Shown here in pieces: positions 38,265-47,546 of a DNA stretch of 64,000 nt. Origin of the DNA: Hyphomicrobiales bacterium (GTDB taxonomy: Bacteria > Pseudomonadota > Alphaproteobacteria > Rhizobiales > Rhizobiaceae); the NCBI GenBank assembly GCA_900473915.1, contig UCNG01000020.1:63221-127220 (forward strand), in the 5' to 3' direction. The first letter of the stretch is position 1; each line of letters opens with the position of its first letter. A program made the position numbers and the translations under genes. Under the pieces are notes generated by a model, which worked only from the letters and a program-made list of their open reading frames with translations, ran no database searches and was not told the DNA's origin.

Positions 38265-38987
38265 ATGCCGTCTCAGCATACCGTTCGTTCCTACGACGAG
38301 GAATTGAAGTTTCTCTCCCATAAGATCGCCGAGATGGGCGGACATGCGGAACGTATGGTCGAGCAGTCGGTCGCCGCAATCGTCAATGCGGACAATGCGC
38401 TCGCGCAGCGTGTCATCTCTGACGATCTTATCCTCGACGCCAGCGAGCGCGAGATCGATGACAAGGCCGTCATGATTATCGCCAAGCGCCAGCCCATGGC
38501 TGTGGACCTGCGCGAGATCATCGGCTCGATCCGCATCTCCGCCGATCTGGAGCGCGTCGGCGACCTGGGCAAGAACATTGCCAAGCGTGTTGCCGCCGTT
38601 TCGGAATCACGTCAGCCGGTAAAGCTTTATCGCGGTCTGGAAACGCTGGCCGAACTGGCGCTGACCCAGCTGAAGGACGTTCTCGACGCCTATGCGTCGC
38701 GTTCGGTGCAGCAGATCAATGTCGTTCGCGACCGCGACGACGAAATTGACGCCATGTACACGTCTCTGTTCCGCGAACTCTTGACTTACATGATGGAAGA
38801 TCCGCGCAATATTTCCGCCTGCACGCATCTTCTGTTCTGCGCGAAGAATATCGAGCGCATCGGCGATCACGCGACCAATATCGCGGAGACTGTTTATTAC
38901 ATCGTGACTGGCCTGCAAATGCCGGCTGAGCGACCCAAGGAAGACCTGAGCCACGGTATTGTCGTGGATGAGGCGCGTAAACCCTGA
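38265..38987 (+). CDS. phoU: Phosphate-signalling regulator PhoU
   Basis: 240 residues with two PhoU helical repeats. The metal-binding signatures include DDLILDASEREIDDKAV (about 47-63) and DLERVGDLGKNIAKR (about 93-107), repeated as AKNIERIGDHATNIAE (about 204-219). PhoU restrains PhoR signalling when phosphate is ample. It is preceded by GAGG and follows pstB by 61 bp. Confidence 0.95.
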   Translation: MPSQHTVRSYDEELKFLSHKIAEMGGHAERMVEQSVAAIVNADNALAQRVISDDLILDASEREIDDKAVMIIAKRQPMAVDLREIIGSIRISADLERVGDLGKNIAKRVAAVSESRQPVKLYRGLETLAELALTQLKDVLDAYASRSVQQINVVRDRDDEIDAMYTSLFRELLTYMMEDPRNISACTHLLFCAKNIERIGDHATNIAETVYYIVTGLQMPAERPKEDLSHGIVVDEARKP

Positions 38988-39104
38988 ACTGCAACCGGCC
39001 GGACTTTGGTCCGGCGGTTGAGAATGTGTGAATAGCGCGGCGGCACGCGGTCGATTGGGGGGATTGTATCCACCGCCCGCCGAATTTGGATAGGGAAATA
39101 CTGG

Positions 39105-39791
39105 ATGTCACAGGCACCCAAAATCGCTGTGGTGGAAGACGAAGAGGCGCTGAGCGTTCTGCTTCGCTACAATCTTGAGGCAGAGGGCTATCAGGTCGAT
39201 ACGATGCTGCGCGGCGACGAGGCCGAAATCGCCTTGCGCGAGAATGTGCCGGATCTGCTTATTCTGGACTGGATGCTGCCGGGCGTATCGGGCATTGAGC
39301 TTTGCCGTCGCCTGCGCCAGTGGCCGGAAACCGAGCGCCTGCCGATTATCATGCTGACGGCGCGTGGCGAGGAGAGCGAACGCGTCCGGGGGTTAAGCGT
39401 CGGCGCTGACGATTATGTCGTAAAGCCCTTTTCAACGCCGGAGCTTCTGGCACGCGTCAAGGCAATGCTGCGCCGCTCCAATCCGAGCATCCTGTCTCAC
39501 GTGCTGAAAGTGGGCGATCTTGTTCTGGACCGTCAGCAGCATCGGGTCTACCGCAAGGAAAAGGAAGTTCGTCTTGGACCGACGGAATTCCGGCTGCTCG
39601 AATATTTCATGATGTCGCCCGGCCGTGTCTTCTCGCGCAGCCAACTTCTGGATGGCGTTTGGGGTCCCGATATCTATGTGGATGATCGCACCGTGGACGT
39701 CCATGTCGGGCGGCTTCGCAAGGCAATCAATGTCGGTCGTGCGCTTGATCCGATCCGGACCGTTCGCGGCGCCGGTTATTCTTTCGGTTGA
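39105..39791 (+). CDS. phoB: Phosphate-regulon response regulator
   Basis: 228 residues, OmpR/PhoB type. The receiver domain (about 7-122) carries the phosphorylatable Asp55 in LILDWMLPG, an acidic pocket in EDEE, and DYVVKPF with the conserved Lys. The C-terminal winged helix includes LGPTEFRLLEYFMMSPGRVF and DRTVDVHVGRLRKAI. It closes the pst operon and presumably activates it through the Pho box before pstS. No PhoR sensor kinase gene is present in the window. Confidence 0.95.
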   Translation: MSQAPKIAVVEDEEALSVLLRYNLEAEGYQVDTMLRGDEAEIALRENVPDLLILDWMLPGVSGIELCRRLRQWPETERLPIIMLTARGEESERVRGLSVGADDYVVKPFSTPELLARVKAMLRRSNPSILSHVLKVGDLVLDRQQHRVYRKEKEVRLGPTEFRLLEYFMMSPGRVFSRSQLLDGVWGPDIYVDDRTVDVHVGRLRKAINVGRALDPIRTVRGAGYSFG

Positions 39792-39830
39792 TCGACACCG
39801 TTTCGAAACTCTCAAGTACAGCTCTTGATC

Positions 39831-39862
39831 GGCCCGTCACGTTCATCGTGGCGGGCCGTTTC
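39831..39862 (+). terminator. Terminator of the pst-phoU-phoB operon
   Basis: GGCCCGTCACG pairs with CGTGGCGGGCC (one mismatch region) around TTCAT, followed by GTTTC. It lies about 40 bp after phoB. Confidence 0.75.
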
Positions 39863-40434
39863 ACGGGTGATAGGCCCTGGGCAATGCTGACCCGATTCGC
39901 ATCAGCCGGGTTCAAAACTCGCGCCAATTGTGCGTTTTCACGCGATGTTACAAATATGTTTCCAAAGTTGACAGCAACCAACGGAACCACGAAAAACCCA
40001 ATTTTTGCAGGTCATTTGAAGCAGCATGAATGTGGTTGGGAAAACTATCCAAGCAAACACGAATTAAGGCAGCGATATGGCGTGTATTGCGAGAATTTGA
40101 ATCGCATTAAATCAATATCTTATCTGAATTCGTAATTCTCGTTAATAAATTATTAATATATTTAAATGGCTTGTAGGCATATTCGCACTCTCGATTCGGG
40201 ATTCATTTGAGGCTGTCTGGCTGCTTCCTGCATCGTTGGGATTTGACGCTTCGCCTTTTTTTGGCCTAAAAATTCCAAAACCTTGAATTCGATTGAGTGA
40301 CAGTAGGATGAGCGATTTTGATCTTCGTCCTCTTTGACTTGCACCGCAGTCAGACGTTCGCGCGCATCGTTTCGGATGTGTCTGCCTGAACGTATGACTG
40401 GATCAGTTAAGGGTCCTAACATGAGACTGAGCCA
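39863..40434. other. Gene-free 572-bp stretch before the SleB-type hydrolase
   Basis: No credible gene; a 115-codon frame at 39788-40135 has no family resemblance and begins inside phoB's end. The DNA becomes AT-rich at 40100-40170. Near its right end is an inverted repeat, CAGTCAGACGTTC (40347-40359) against GAACGTATGACTG (40388-40400), 12 of 13 positions complementary. Confidence 0.5.
40347..40400 (+). repeat. Long inverted repeat ahead of the SleB-type gene
   Basis: Thirteen-base arms match at 12 positions (single mismatch at base 7) with a 28-nt loop. It lies 21 bp before the first in-frame ATG of the SleB-type gene, so it may be an operator or a leader RNA stem. Confidence 0.5.
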
Positions 40435-41382
40435 TTGACGCGCGCCGCGAAGTGGAAATTGCCCGTTCTTATCGGGCTGGTGGTTGCGCCTTTCGTGGTG
40501 ACCGGTTGCACGACGACCGGGACTTCGGGAAAAGCCAATTCGGAAAAGACGGCGGCAAGCCACGTCAAATCCGTCAATGGCGTGAAGACCTACACCTACA
40601 CCGCGCGTGACAAGGAATGTCTTGAACGCGCGATGTTCTTCGAATCCAACCGTTCGAGTCCCGACGGGCTTCTGGCTGTCGGCACGGTCGTCATGAATCG
40701 TCTCGCATCGGGCCGTTATCCTGATACGATTTGCGGTGTGGTCGGTCAGAAGAACCAGTTCGCGCCCGGTGTTCTCACCCGCAAGATGAATTCCAAGGCG
40801 TTGCCTGATGTTCAGGCAACTGCCGATGCAGTCTTGAAGGGGCAGCGTCATCCGAAGCTCAAGAACGCCATGTTCTTCCATACGGCGGGCCTGAAGTTCC
40901 CCTACAACAACATGCACTATGTGCTCGTCGCTGGCGGCAATTCCTTCTATGAAAAGCGCAATCGCGACGGCTCGCTTCAGAATCCGGTTCCGCAGGAACC
41001 ATACAATCTTGCGCTCGCCTATTCGCCGCAATCGCCTTCCGTTCCTCAAGATCCATCCTATGATGTGACCCTGCCGCAGACGGGTCCGGTTCCGGGCGCA
41101 GCACCGACAGTTCAGGTGGCGCTCGCGGAGGCTTCCCAGGCTCAAAGCGCGGAACAGAACGGCGGCGCCGGTCCGCAGGCTCGCGGTGATCGCCTGGCGC
41201 GTCATCGCGGTGTCCCTGCAACTCAGCAGGAGAACCACATGCAAATGGCCTCCTATCAGCCGCAATTCGATACGACCGCTCCGCAGCCGACATCGCTCGG
41301 CTATGGTCCGGCAAGCCAGAAGCAGGCTGACGCCATCGGCGCGCTTCTCCTGTCTCAGGACAGGCCGGAAGCGCCGCTATAA
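40435..41382 (+). CDS. SleB-type cell-wall hydrolase lipoprotein (start uncertain)
   Basis: 315 residues if translation begins at TTG 40435. The lipoprotein signal ends in the lipobox VTGC (about residues 22-25). The SleB/CwlJ catalytic domain follows: ECLERAMFFESNRSSPDGL with the catalytic Glu, GTVVMNRLASGRYPDTICGVV, and NQFAPG...LKNAMFFHTAGLKFPYNN. The tail from about 190 is Pro/Gln/Ala-rich and of low complexity. The start is odd: ATG at 40421 gives MRLSH and then TGA because TTT appears to be short by one T, and adding one base would fuse MRLSHL to the hydrolase frame. The mature domain is intact. Confidence 0.75.
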   Translation: MTRAAKWKLPVLIGLVVAPFVVTGCTTTGTSGKANSEKTAASHVKSVNGVKTYTYTARDKECLERAMFFESNRSSPDGLLAVGTVVMNRLASGRYPDTICGVVGQKNQFAPGVLTRKMNSKALPDVQATADAVLKGQRHPKLKNAMFFHTAGLKFPYNNMHYVLVAGGNSFYEKRNRDGSLQNPVPQEPYNLALAYSPQSPSVPQDPSYDVTLPQTGPVPGAAPTVQVALAEASQAQSAEQNGGAGPQARGDRLARHRGVPATQQENHMQMASYQPQFDTTAPQPTSLGYGPASQKQADAIGALLLSQDRPEAPL

Positions 41383-41409
41383 AAAGCTGATCTGCACTTG
41401 ATCAATCAG

Positions 41410-41448
41410 AACGCCGGTCCTGTTTGCTTCAGGCCGGCGTTTTGATTT
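41410..41448 (+). terminator. Terminator between the SleB-type gene and the convergent lipoprotein gene
   Basis: AACGCCGG pairs with CCGGCGTT, extended by CCTG/CAGG with one bulged T, followed by TTGATTTTG. Confidence 0.82.
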
Positions 41449-41481
41449 TGACTGATGGTCGCCGTTTTTCGCCACAAGGCG

Positions 41482-41748
41482 TCAGGGCCGGTATATCGGG
41501 CGATAGATCACCATCGGCGTGTCGTAGAAATCCACCCGGTTCTGCCAGGCGCGCCTGTCGGCTCTGCGATCGAGGTCGAGCCGCATGAGGCAATTGGCGA
41601 AAGCATCGGTCCTGGGTTTGAAGCCATAGCTTTGGCAGGTTTGCTCGTCAGCCGCACGGCGCTGTTCGGGCGTCATCGTCACGCAGCCGGCCAGAAGGCC
41701 GGTAACGCCCAGTAAGATAAGCACTTTCTTATTCATTACTTTCTGCAT
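41482..41748 (-). CDS. Small hypothetical lipoprotein
   Basis: 88 residues from ATG 41748, or 84 from ATG 41736. A lipoprotein signal (NKKVLILLGVTGLLAGC) is followed by a short mature part with DEQTCQSYGFKPRTDAFANC and DRRADRRAWQNRV, a pattern seen in small Rhizobiales lipoproteins with no known function. Two Cys in the mature part could form a disulfide. It converges with the SleB-type gene. Confidence 0.8.
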   Translation of the reverse strand: MQKVMNKKVLILLGVTGLLAGCVTMTPEQRRAADEQTCQSYGFKPRTDAFANCLMRLDLDRRADRRAWQNRVDFYDTPMVIYRPIYRP

Positions 41749-41861
41749 TCTTCAGCAACTGACCGCGTGAATACTATAGCGGAAAGGCAGGAAAAAAGGT
41801 GGTGAAATTATGCCGTCTGATAAACTGTCGGTGATTCCATATCAAAAGAGGTCTTCCACCC

Positions 41862-43115
41862 ATGGCTCATGAACAGCTGAACCCAGTCATCGATCCGGTG
41901 AAACTTGAACGTCTTGCGGAAGTCGCCGTTCGTGTCGGTCTGCAATTGCGCGAGGGGCAGGATCTCGTCATCACCGCGCCGGTCGTCGCATTGCCGCTGG
42001 TTCGCCTTATCGCCAAACATGCCTACAAGGCCGGAGCCGGACTGGTGACGCCATTCTTCGCGGATGACGAATTGGCTCTCGCCCGCTACGAGAACGCACC
42101 CGATGCAAGTTTCGACCGCGCGGCCAACTGGCTTTATGAAGGCATGGCGAAGGCCTATGCAGACGGTGCTGCCCGCTTGGCCATCGCCGCCGATAATCCG
42201 ATGCTTCTTTCCAGTCAGGACCCGGCCAAGGTTTCACGCGCCAACCGCGCCAATTCAAAGGCCTATCAGCCGGCGCTGGAAAAGATTGCCGGTTTCGACA
42301 TCAACTGGAACATCGTCTCCTATCCCAACCCGGCATGGGCAAAGCTCATGTTTCCGAACGACCCTGCGGACATCGCGACCCGCAAGCTGGCCGATGCGAT
42401 CTTTGCGGCTTCGCGTGTCGACGTCGACGATCCGGTCGGCGCGTGGGCCGCGCATAATGCAGCGCTTCGCACGCGCACCCGTTTCCTGAACGGCAAGGCT
42501 TATCGCGCCCTGCATTTCAAAGGCCCGAACACTGATCTGACTGTCGGGCTTGCCGACGGCCATGAATGGCACGGCGGCGCTTCCACGGCGAAAAACGGCA
42601 TTACCTGTAATCCGAACATTCCGACGGAAGAAGTGTTTACGACGCCCCACGCCCTGCGTGTCGACGGCCATGTGACCAGCACCAAACCTTTGTCACATCA
42701 GGGCACCCTGATCGAGAATATCGCGGTTCGCTTTGAGAGCGGACGCATTGTCGAGGCGAAGGCAAGCCGCGGAGAAGAAGTACTCAACAAGGTGCTGGAT
42801 ACGGATGAGGGCGCGCGTCGTCTGGGCGAAGTGGCGCTGGTGCCGCATTCCTCGCCGATCTCGCAGAGCGGGCTTTTGTTCTACAATACCCTGTTCGACG
42901 AGAATGCAGCGAGCCACATCGCGCTCGGCCAATGCTATTCCAAATGCTTTATCGACGGCGCCAAGCTGACGCCGGAACAGATCAAGGCGCAGGGCGGCAA
43001 TTCGAGCCTTATCCATATCGACTGGATGATCGGCTCCGGCGAGATCGACGTGGATGGCATCAACGCGGGCGGAACCCGGGAGCCGGTGATGCGCGGCGGC
43101 GAATGGGCTAACTGA
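41862..43115 (+). CDS. M29-family aminopeptidase
   Basis: 417 residues, the length of bacterial M29 aminopeptidases (AmpS/AmpT-like). Conserved blocks are NPVIDPVKLERLAEVAVRVGL at the N-terminus, GGASTAKNGITCNPNIPTEEVFTTPH (metal-ligand Glu and His, about 230-260), GEVALVPHSSPISQSGLLFYN (about 322-342) and SLIHIDWMIGSGEIDVDGI (Asp and His, about 383-401). It is a cytoplasmic dinuclear metallopeptidase that trims N-terminal residues. It is monocistronic with a terminator downstream. Confidence 0.95.
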   Translation: MAHEQLNPVIDPVKLERLAEVAVRVGLQLREGQDLVITAPVVALPLVRLIAKHAYKAGAGLVTPFFADDELALARYENAPDASFDRAANWLYEGMAKAYADGAARLAIAADNPMLLSSQDPAKVSRANRANSKAYQPALEKIAGFDINWNIVSYPNPAWAKLMFPNDPADIATRKLADAIFAASRVDVDDPVGAWAAHNAALRTRTRFLNGKAYRALHFKGPNTDLTVGLADGHEWHGGASTAKNGITCNPNIPTEEVFTTPHALRVDGHVTSTKPLSHQGTLIENIAVRFESGRIVEAKASRGEEVLNKVLDTDEGARRLGEVALVPHSSPISQSGLLFYNTLFDENAASHIALGQCYSKCFIDGAKLTPEQIKAQGGNSSLIHIDWMIGSGEIDVDGINAGGTREPVMRGGEWAN

Positions 43116-43119
43116 TCAT

Positions 43120-43148
43120 GCAAAGGCCGGGGATTTCCCGGCCTTTGC
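43120..43148 (+). terminator. Terminator between the M29 gene and dps
   Basis: GCAAAGGCCGGG pairs over 12 bp with CCCGGCCTTTGC around GATTT. There is no long T run on the plus strand. It lies between convergent stops. Confidence 0.75.
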
Positions 43149-43163
43149 ACTATATCCGTTCGG

Positions 43164-43661
43164 TCAGTTCTTTTCCTGAACATGAGCTTCGAGGAACCAC
43201 AGCGCCTTGTCGAGGCTGCGGGAAGCCGCGGTAAAAATATCCGCCGTGTCGTCATCGCCGGCATCGTCGGCATCTTTGATCGATTTGCGCAGCAAATTGG
43301 CGACATCGCCATAACGCTCGATCAACGCCAGCAGATGGTCATGAACGGCATAAATGTCGGTCGGATAGGGCTTCAATCTGGTTTCCTTCGCCACGACCTG
43401 CGTGGTGCCATAGGCTGTTCCACCAAGCTGTACGGCACGCTCGGCAATCGTATCGACGTGTTCGTCGAGGTCGCCGCGAAAACCATCGAGCATTTCATGA
43501 ACGGCGATGAATTGCGGCCCCTTGAGGTTCCAGTGAGCCTGCTTGGTGATGAGGGCAAGATCGATTGTCGCGGCCAGATTTTCGTTGAGCAGGGCGATCA
43601 TTGTCGTCTTCGTATTGGAAGGAAGATCGTTGCGGGTTGCATGCATCGACTTGTTGGACAT
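43164..43661 (-). CDS. dps: DNA starvation/stationary-phase protection protein (Dps ferritin)
   Basis: 165 residues with a Dps four-helix bundle. The ferroxidase signature at the dimer interface is [18 protein letters not shown] (about 34-51) and [21 protein letters not shown] (about 61-81). The Lys/Arg-containing N-terminus ([12 protein letters not shown]) may bind DNA. Dps oxidises iron with hydrogen peroxide and protects DNA. The start has a GAGGATAAA ribosome site. It is divergent from tsaB, with the gap of 289 bp containing no other gene. Confidence 0.97.
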   Translation of the reverse strand: MSNKSMHATRNDLPSNTKTTMIALLNENLAATIDLALITKQAHWNLKGPQFIAVHEMLDGFRGDLDEHVDTIAERAVQLGGTAYGTTQVVAKETRLKPYPTDIYAVHDHLLALIERYGDVANLLRKSIKDADDAGDDDTADIFTAASRSLDKALWFLEAHVQEKN

Positions 43662-43950
43662 TTTATCCTCACATCCTTTTGCTCGATCCGGCTTGGAGAG
43701 ACTGGGAGAATGTCGCTCATGATCGTGGGCAGCTATTCCAGCACAAACGAACCCGCCAGATCCTTAGAAGGCTCAATTTGCCGGAGGGGCCTTCGTTGCC
43801 TTCAAGGCAACGCAAAACATTCCCGCACCCGAGGGTGAAATGCATGTGGGCAGTTTTTGTTCCGTGAGAAATGGCTAAAAAACGGCGCCGGTCCGGCTTC
43901 CACCAAGTTACGGCTTGTCGCAGCGCAAATTCTGATTTACCCGGTTGCGC

Positions 43951-44640
43951 ATGAAGATACTTGCGCTCGATACTGCCGCTTCGTGGTGTTCTGTTGCCGT
44001 CTATGATTCCGATGGCGATGTGGTGCTTGCCGATGTGAGCGAAAACATTGGCAAGGGTCACGCGGAAGTATTGATGACCTATGTCGAACGCGCTTTGACG
44101 GAAGTGAGACTATCGCTCCGCGACATGGATGGGGTGGCGGTCAATATAGGACCGGGATCGTTTACCGGCGTTCGTATCGGTGTCTCGGCGGCCCGTGGTT
44201 TCGCGCTGGCGCTGGGCGTTCCGGCCATCGGGATAACAGCCTTCGAAGCGCTTGCCTCTGAAACCCGGATCGAGAGCCCGGAAAAACCGGTATTCGTCTT
44301 TCTCGACGCTCATCGCGGCGAGATTTATGCGCAATCGTTCGACGCAAAGGGGACCGCCAGCGCAGAGCCGCTGGTTCTGTCGCGGGAGGAAGCAGAGGCT
44401 CACGCAGCTTCCCAAGTGGAAAATACCGTTCTTGCTGGCTCCGCCGCTCGCTCAATCAATGAAGCAATTGGCGGCCGCTTCGCGCTGGGCCCGGTAGAGC
44501 CGACTGCAAGAATCGGCACCTATGCGCGTCTGGCAAGTTCCCGCCAGCCGGGGGATGCGCCGAAGCCGCTTTACATGCGCGGACCCGATGCAAAGCCGCA
44601 GGTCGGATTTGCGTTGCCGCGGAAGAGTGCCGGGGAATAG
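43951..44640 (+). CDS. tsaB: tRNA threonylcarbamoyladenosine biosynthesis protein TsaB
   Basis: 229 residues from ATG 43951 (an upstream TTG is in frame but not needed). It is an ASKHA-fold protein with LALDTAASWCSVAVYD, DGVAVNIGPGSFTGVRIGVSAARGFALALG (about 55-84) and a DAHRGEIYA loop. It activates TsaD for the t6A37 modification of tRNAs. rimI follows after 3 bp and the acyltransferase overlaps rimI, making a tight three-gene unit. Confidence 0.95.
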   Translation: MKILALDTAASWCSVAVYDSDGDVVLADVSENIGKGHAEVLMTYVERALTEVRLSLRDMDGVAVNIGPGSFTGVRIGVSAARGFALALGVPAIGITAFEALASETRIESPEKPVFVFLDAHRGEIYAQSFDAKGTASAEPLVLSREEAEAHAASQVENTVLAGSAARSINEAIGGRFALGPVEPTARIGTYARLASSRQPGDAPKPLYMRGPDAKPQVGFALPRKSAGE

Positions 44641-44643
44641 CCG

Positions 44644-45144
44644 ATGATGGGCTTGCCGTTCGGCCGTTTCGGTCGCAGGGAGGTTTCGGTAGAACCATTG
44701 CGCGCCCAGGACAGTCATGCGATCCAGCGCGTTCACGCCGTTGCTTTCCTTCATGGCTGGAGTTCCGACGATTTCCGGTCACTGATTGCACAGGATACGG
44801 TTTTCGGCTTCGTTGCCCGTACGGAAGGTAAACCCAATGACGCCTGTGGCTTTGTGCTGGCGCGTCTTGTGGCTGGAGAAGCGGAAATCCTCACCATCGC
44901 CGTCGCGCGCGACGTGCAGCGGCAGGGCGTCGGGCGTGCGCTGATGGATGCCGTTCTGCGCCATCTTTATCAGGAACGGGCCGAAACGCTTTTTCTCGAG
45001 GTGGACGAGGCGAATGTCGCCGCGCAAGCCCTTTATCGCCGCCTCGGCTTCCAGAAAGTCGGCGACCGTCCTGCCTATTACGAAACGCCGAACGGCCGCT
45101 CGGCAGCGCTCATCCTCCGGCGTGACCTGAAGAGGGCGCAATGA
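44644..45144 (+). CDS. rimI: Ribosomal-protein-alanine N-acetyltransferase RimI
   Basis: 166 residues with a GNAT fold. Motif A is AEILTIAVARDVQRQGVGRALMDA (about 79-102), and FLEVDEANVAAQALYRRLGFQKVGDR (about 116-141) is motif B. RimI acetylates the N-terminal Ala of S18 in enterobacteria. The conserved neighbour tsaB supports the assignment. The next gene overlaps its stop by 4 bp. Confidence 0.9.
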   Translation: MMGLPFGRFGRREVSVEPLRAQDSHAIQRVHAVAFLHGWSSDDFRSLIAQDTVFGFVARTEGKPNDACGFVLARLVAGEAEILTIAVARDVQRQGVGRALMDAVLRHLYQERAETLFLEVDEANVAAQALYRRLGFQKVGDRPAYYETPNGRSAALILRRDLKRAQ

Positions 45145-45944
45145 TCGGCGCGATCAGGATATTTCTGGTTGTCGCGGCCATGGTTGCGCTGAGCCTGTCG
45201 CTGATCCCGTTTCAATATCTGTTTCTGAAAATGAAGAACGGGTGGAAGCGCCGTCTGCCAAACTTCTTCCACCGCGTCGTGGCGCGCCTGTTCGGCTTCC
45301 GCATCAGGACTGTTGGCCAGATGCACGAGGGCCGCCCCCTTCTCCTTGTTTCCAACCATACCTCATGGAGCGACATTGTCGTACTCTCGGCGGTGGGGCA
45401 GGTATCGTTTATTGCGAAGTCCGAGGTGCGCGGCTGGCCGGTTTTCGGCATGTTCGCCGTTCTGCAGCGCACGGTTTTCGTGGAGCGCGAGCGGCGCGGC
45501 AAGACAGGAGAGCAAACGTCGGAGATTGCACGGCGTCTGGCAACCGAGGACGCAATGGTGTTGTTCGCCGAAGGCACGACATCGGATGGCAATCGCGTTT
45601 TGCCGTTCAAGACAGCTCTTTTCGGCGCGGCGCATGCTGCGATCAAGGAAGCGAACCTACCCGAAGTCATGGTTCAACCGGTCGCCATTGCCTATACCGG
45701 GGTTCACGGCATGGCGATGGGCCGTTATTTCCGCCCGATTGCCTCATGGCCGGGCGATGTCGAGCTGATGCCGCATCTCAAAGGTATCTTGCGGGAGGGG
45801 GCGATAGACGTCGAAGTGCGTTTCGGGGAACCTGTCGTCGTAACGGCCGGGACCGATCGCAAGGCGCTTGCTCGCACAATGGAAAACCGGGTGCGCGCGC
45901 TTTTGCAAAGTGCATTGCTGGGCCGCGATATTCCCGAAGAGTGA
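45141..45944 (+). CDS. Lysophospholipid acyltransferase (PlsC/OlsA-like)
   Basis: 267 residues overlapping rimI. An N-terminal membrane segment (about 5-27) is followed by the acyltransferase motifs NHTSWSD (HX4D, about 72-78), FVERERRGKTGEQ, and LFAEGTTSDGNRVLPFK (about 147-163). It acylates lysophosphatidic acid, or lyso-ornithine lipid as in the rhizobial OlsA group. The two substrates cannot be told apart from sequence by eye. Coupling to tsaB-rimI is conserved in Rhizobiales as far as known. Confidence 0.9.
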   Translation: MIGAIRIFLVVAAMVALSLSLIPFQYLFLKMKNGWKRRLPNFFHRVVARLFGFRIRTVGQMHEGRPLLLVSNHTSWSDIVVLSAVGQVSFIAKSEVRGWPVFGMFAVLQRTVFVERERRGKTGEQTSEIARRLATEDAMVLFAEGTTSDGNRVLPFKTALFGAAHAAIKEANLPEVMVQPVAIAYTGVHGMAMGRYFRPIASWPGDVELMPHLKGILREGAIDVEVRFGEPVVVTAGTDRKALARTMENRVRALLQSALLGRDIPEE

Positions 45945-45999
45945 CAGCCGTCAGATTGTCACCTTCCAAAATGGCGACAAAAGCTGTAGATAGCCGCGC

Positions 46000-47388
46000 A
46001 TGAGCGACAATATTACCGATCTCGACCCCACGGCAGAGCGCCCCAACGCGCGCAAGGTTTTCGTAAAGACCTATGGCTGCCAGATGAATGTCTATGACAG
46101 CCAGCGCATGGCCGACAGCCTTGCCGCGGAAGGTTATGTCGCGACCGACACACCGGACGATGCCGATCTGGTCTTGCTGAACACCTGTCATATTCGCGAA
46201 AAAGCATCGGAAAAGCTCTATTCCGCGCTTGGTCGTCTGCGGAAGATGAAGGATGCGCGTGAAGCGAATGGCAAGGAATTGACCATTGGCGTCGCGGGTT
46301 GCGTCGCGCAGGCTGAGGGACAGGAAATCCTGCGCCGCGCGCCGAATGTCGATCTCGTCATCGGGCCGCAGACCTATCATCGCCTGCCCAATGCGCTTGC
46401 GCGGGTTCGCGGCGGCGAAAAGGTAGTTGAGACGGAATACGCTCTCGAAGATAAATTTGAACATCTGCCGTCGCCCAAGCGCGAGGAAACGCGCAAGCGC
46501 GGTGTCTCCGCGTTCCTGACCGTGCAGGAAGGCTGCGACAAGTTCTGTACCTTCTGCGTGGTTCCCTATACGCGCGGTTCCGAGGTTTCGCGTAGCGTGA
46601 AGCAGATCGTGGCGGAAGCCGAGCGCCTTGCCGATAGCGGCGTGCGTGAACTGACCCTACTTGGCCAGAACGTCAATGCCTGGCACGGCGCTGGCGACGA
46701 TGGCCGCGAATGGGGCCTCGGCGAATTACTGTTCCGCCTTGCGCGCATTCCCGGCATTGCGCGCCTTCGTTACACGACCAGCCACCCCCGCGACATGGAT
46801 GACAGCCTGATTGCCGCCCATCGCGACCTGCGGCAATTGATGCCCTATCTACATCTGCCAGTGCAGTCCGGCTCGGACCGGATTCTCAAGGCAATGAACC
46901 GCCGTCACAAGGCGGATGAATATCTGCGCCTGATCGAGCGTATTCGTGAAGTGCGCCCGGATATGGCGCTGTCGGGCGATTTCATCGTCGGTTTTCCCGG
47001 CGAAACCGATCAGGATTTCGAGGATACGATGCGGCTCGTGCGGGAGGTCAATTACGCGCAGGCCTATTCGTTCAAATATTCTCCGCGCCCCGGTACGCCC
47101 GGCGCCGATCTGGACGATCATGTTGCGGAAGCGGTGAAGGACGAGCGTCTCCAGCGCCTTCAGGCGCTGCTGTCGGAACAGCAATATGCGTTCCAGGATT
47201 CCATGATCGGTCGCGAGATGGATGTGCTTCTGGAAAAGCCCGGCCGCGAGGCCGGTCAGATGGTGGGCCGCTCGCCATGGCTCCTGCCTGTCATCATCGA
47301 TGGCAATAATGACAGGATCGGCGACATCATTCATGTGAAAATCACCTCCACAGGGACCAATAGCCTTATTGCGCAAAAACTGGCCTGA
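46000..47388 (+). CDS. miaB: tRNA-2-methylthio-N6-dimethylallyladenosine synthase MiaB
   Basis: 462 residues. The N-terminal UPF0004 domain supplies the first cluster Cys in [24 protein letters not shown] and [10 protein letters not shown]. The radical-SAM CxxxCxxC motif is [15 protein letters not shown] (about 178-192). A C-terminal TRAM domain follows (about 390-455). MiaB adds the methylthio group at A37 of tRNAs. It begins the cluster miaB-phoH-ybeY-corC-lnt, all on the same strand. Confidence 0.97.
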   Translation: MSDNITDLDPTAERPNARKVFVKTYGCQMNVYDSQRMADSLAAEGYVATDTPDDADLVLLNTCHIREKASEKLYSALGRLRKMKDAREANGKELTIGVAGCVAQAEGQEILRRAPNVDLVIGPQTYHRLPNALARVRGGEKVVETEYALEDKFEHLPSPKREETRKRGVSAFLTVQEGCDKFCTFCVVPYTRGSEVSRSVKQIVAEAERLADSGVRELTLLGQNVNAWHGAGDDGREWGLGELLFRLARIPGIARLRYTTSHPRDMDDSLIAAHRDLRQLMPYLHLPVQSGSDRILKAMNRRHKADEYLRLIERIREVRPDMALSGDFIVGFPGETDQDFEDTMRLVREVNYAQAYSFKYSPRPGTPGADLDDHVAEAVKDERLQRLQALLSEQQYAFQDSMIGREMDVLLEKPGREAGQMVGRSPWLLPVIIDGNNDRIGDIIHVKITSTGTNSLIAQKLA

Positions 47389-47546
47389 AGGCATGATGAT
47401 GCCGAGGCAGAAAATTTCGGCGTCTTGAGTCGCTTGCCGGTAATCCTGTCGAGACTGTGATTGCAATGCGTGGACGGTTTGTGTTCACCCATAATCTGGT
47501 CTGAGAAGTCTGCAACTTTTCAGGATTGTGCTTTAAGGAGATACGG

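Noticed and set aside
39880-39950. Possible tRNA-like sequence (GGGTTCAAAACTC and a CCA-like end)
   Set aside because: The T-arm stem does not pair and no acceptor stem could be built.
39788-40135. 115-codon frame after phoB
   Set aside because: It starts at the end of phoB, crosses the operon terminator and has unbiased composition, so it is probably chance.
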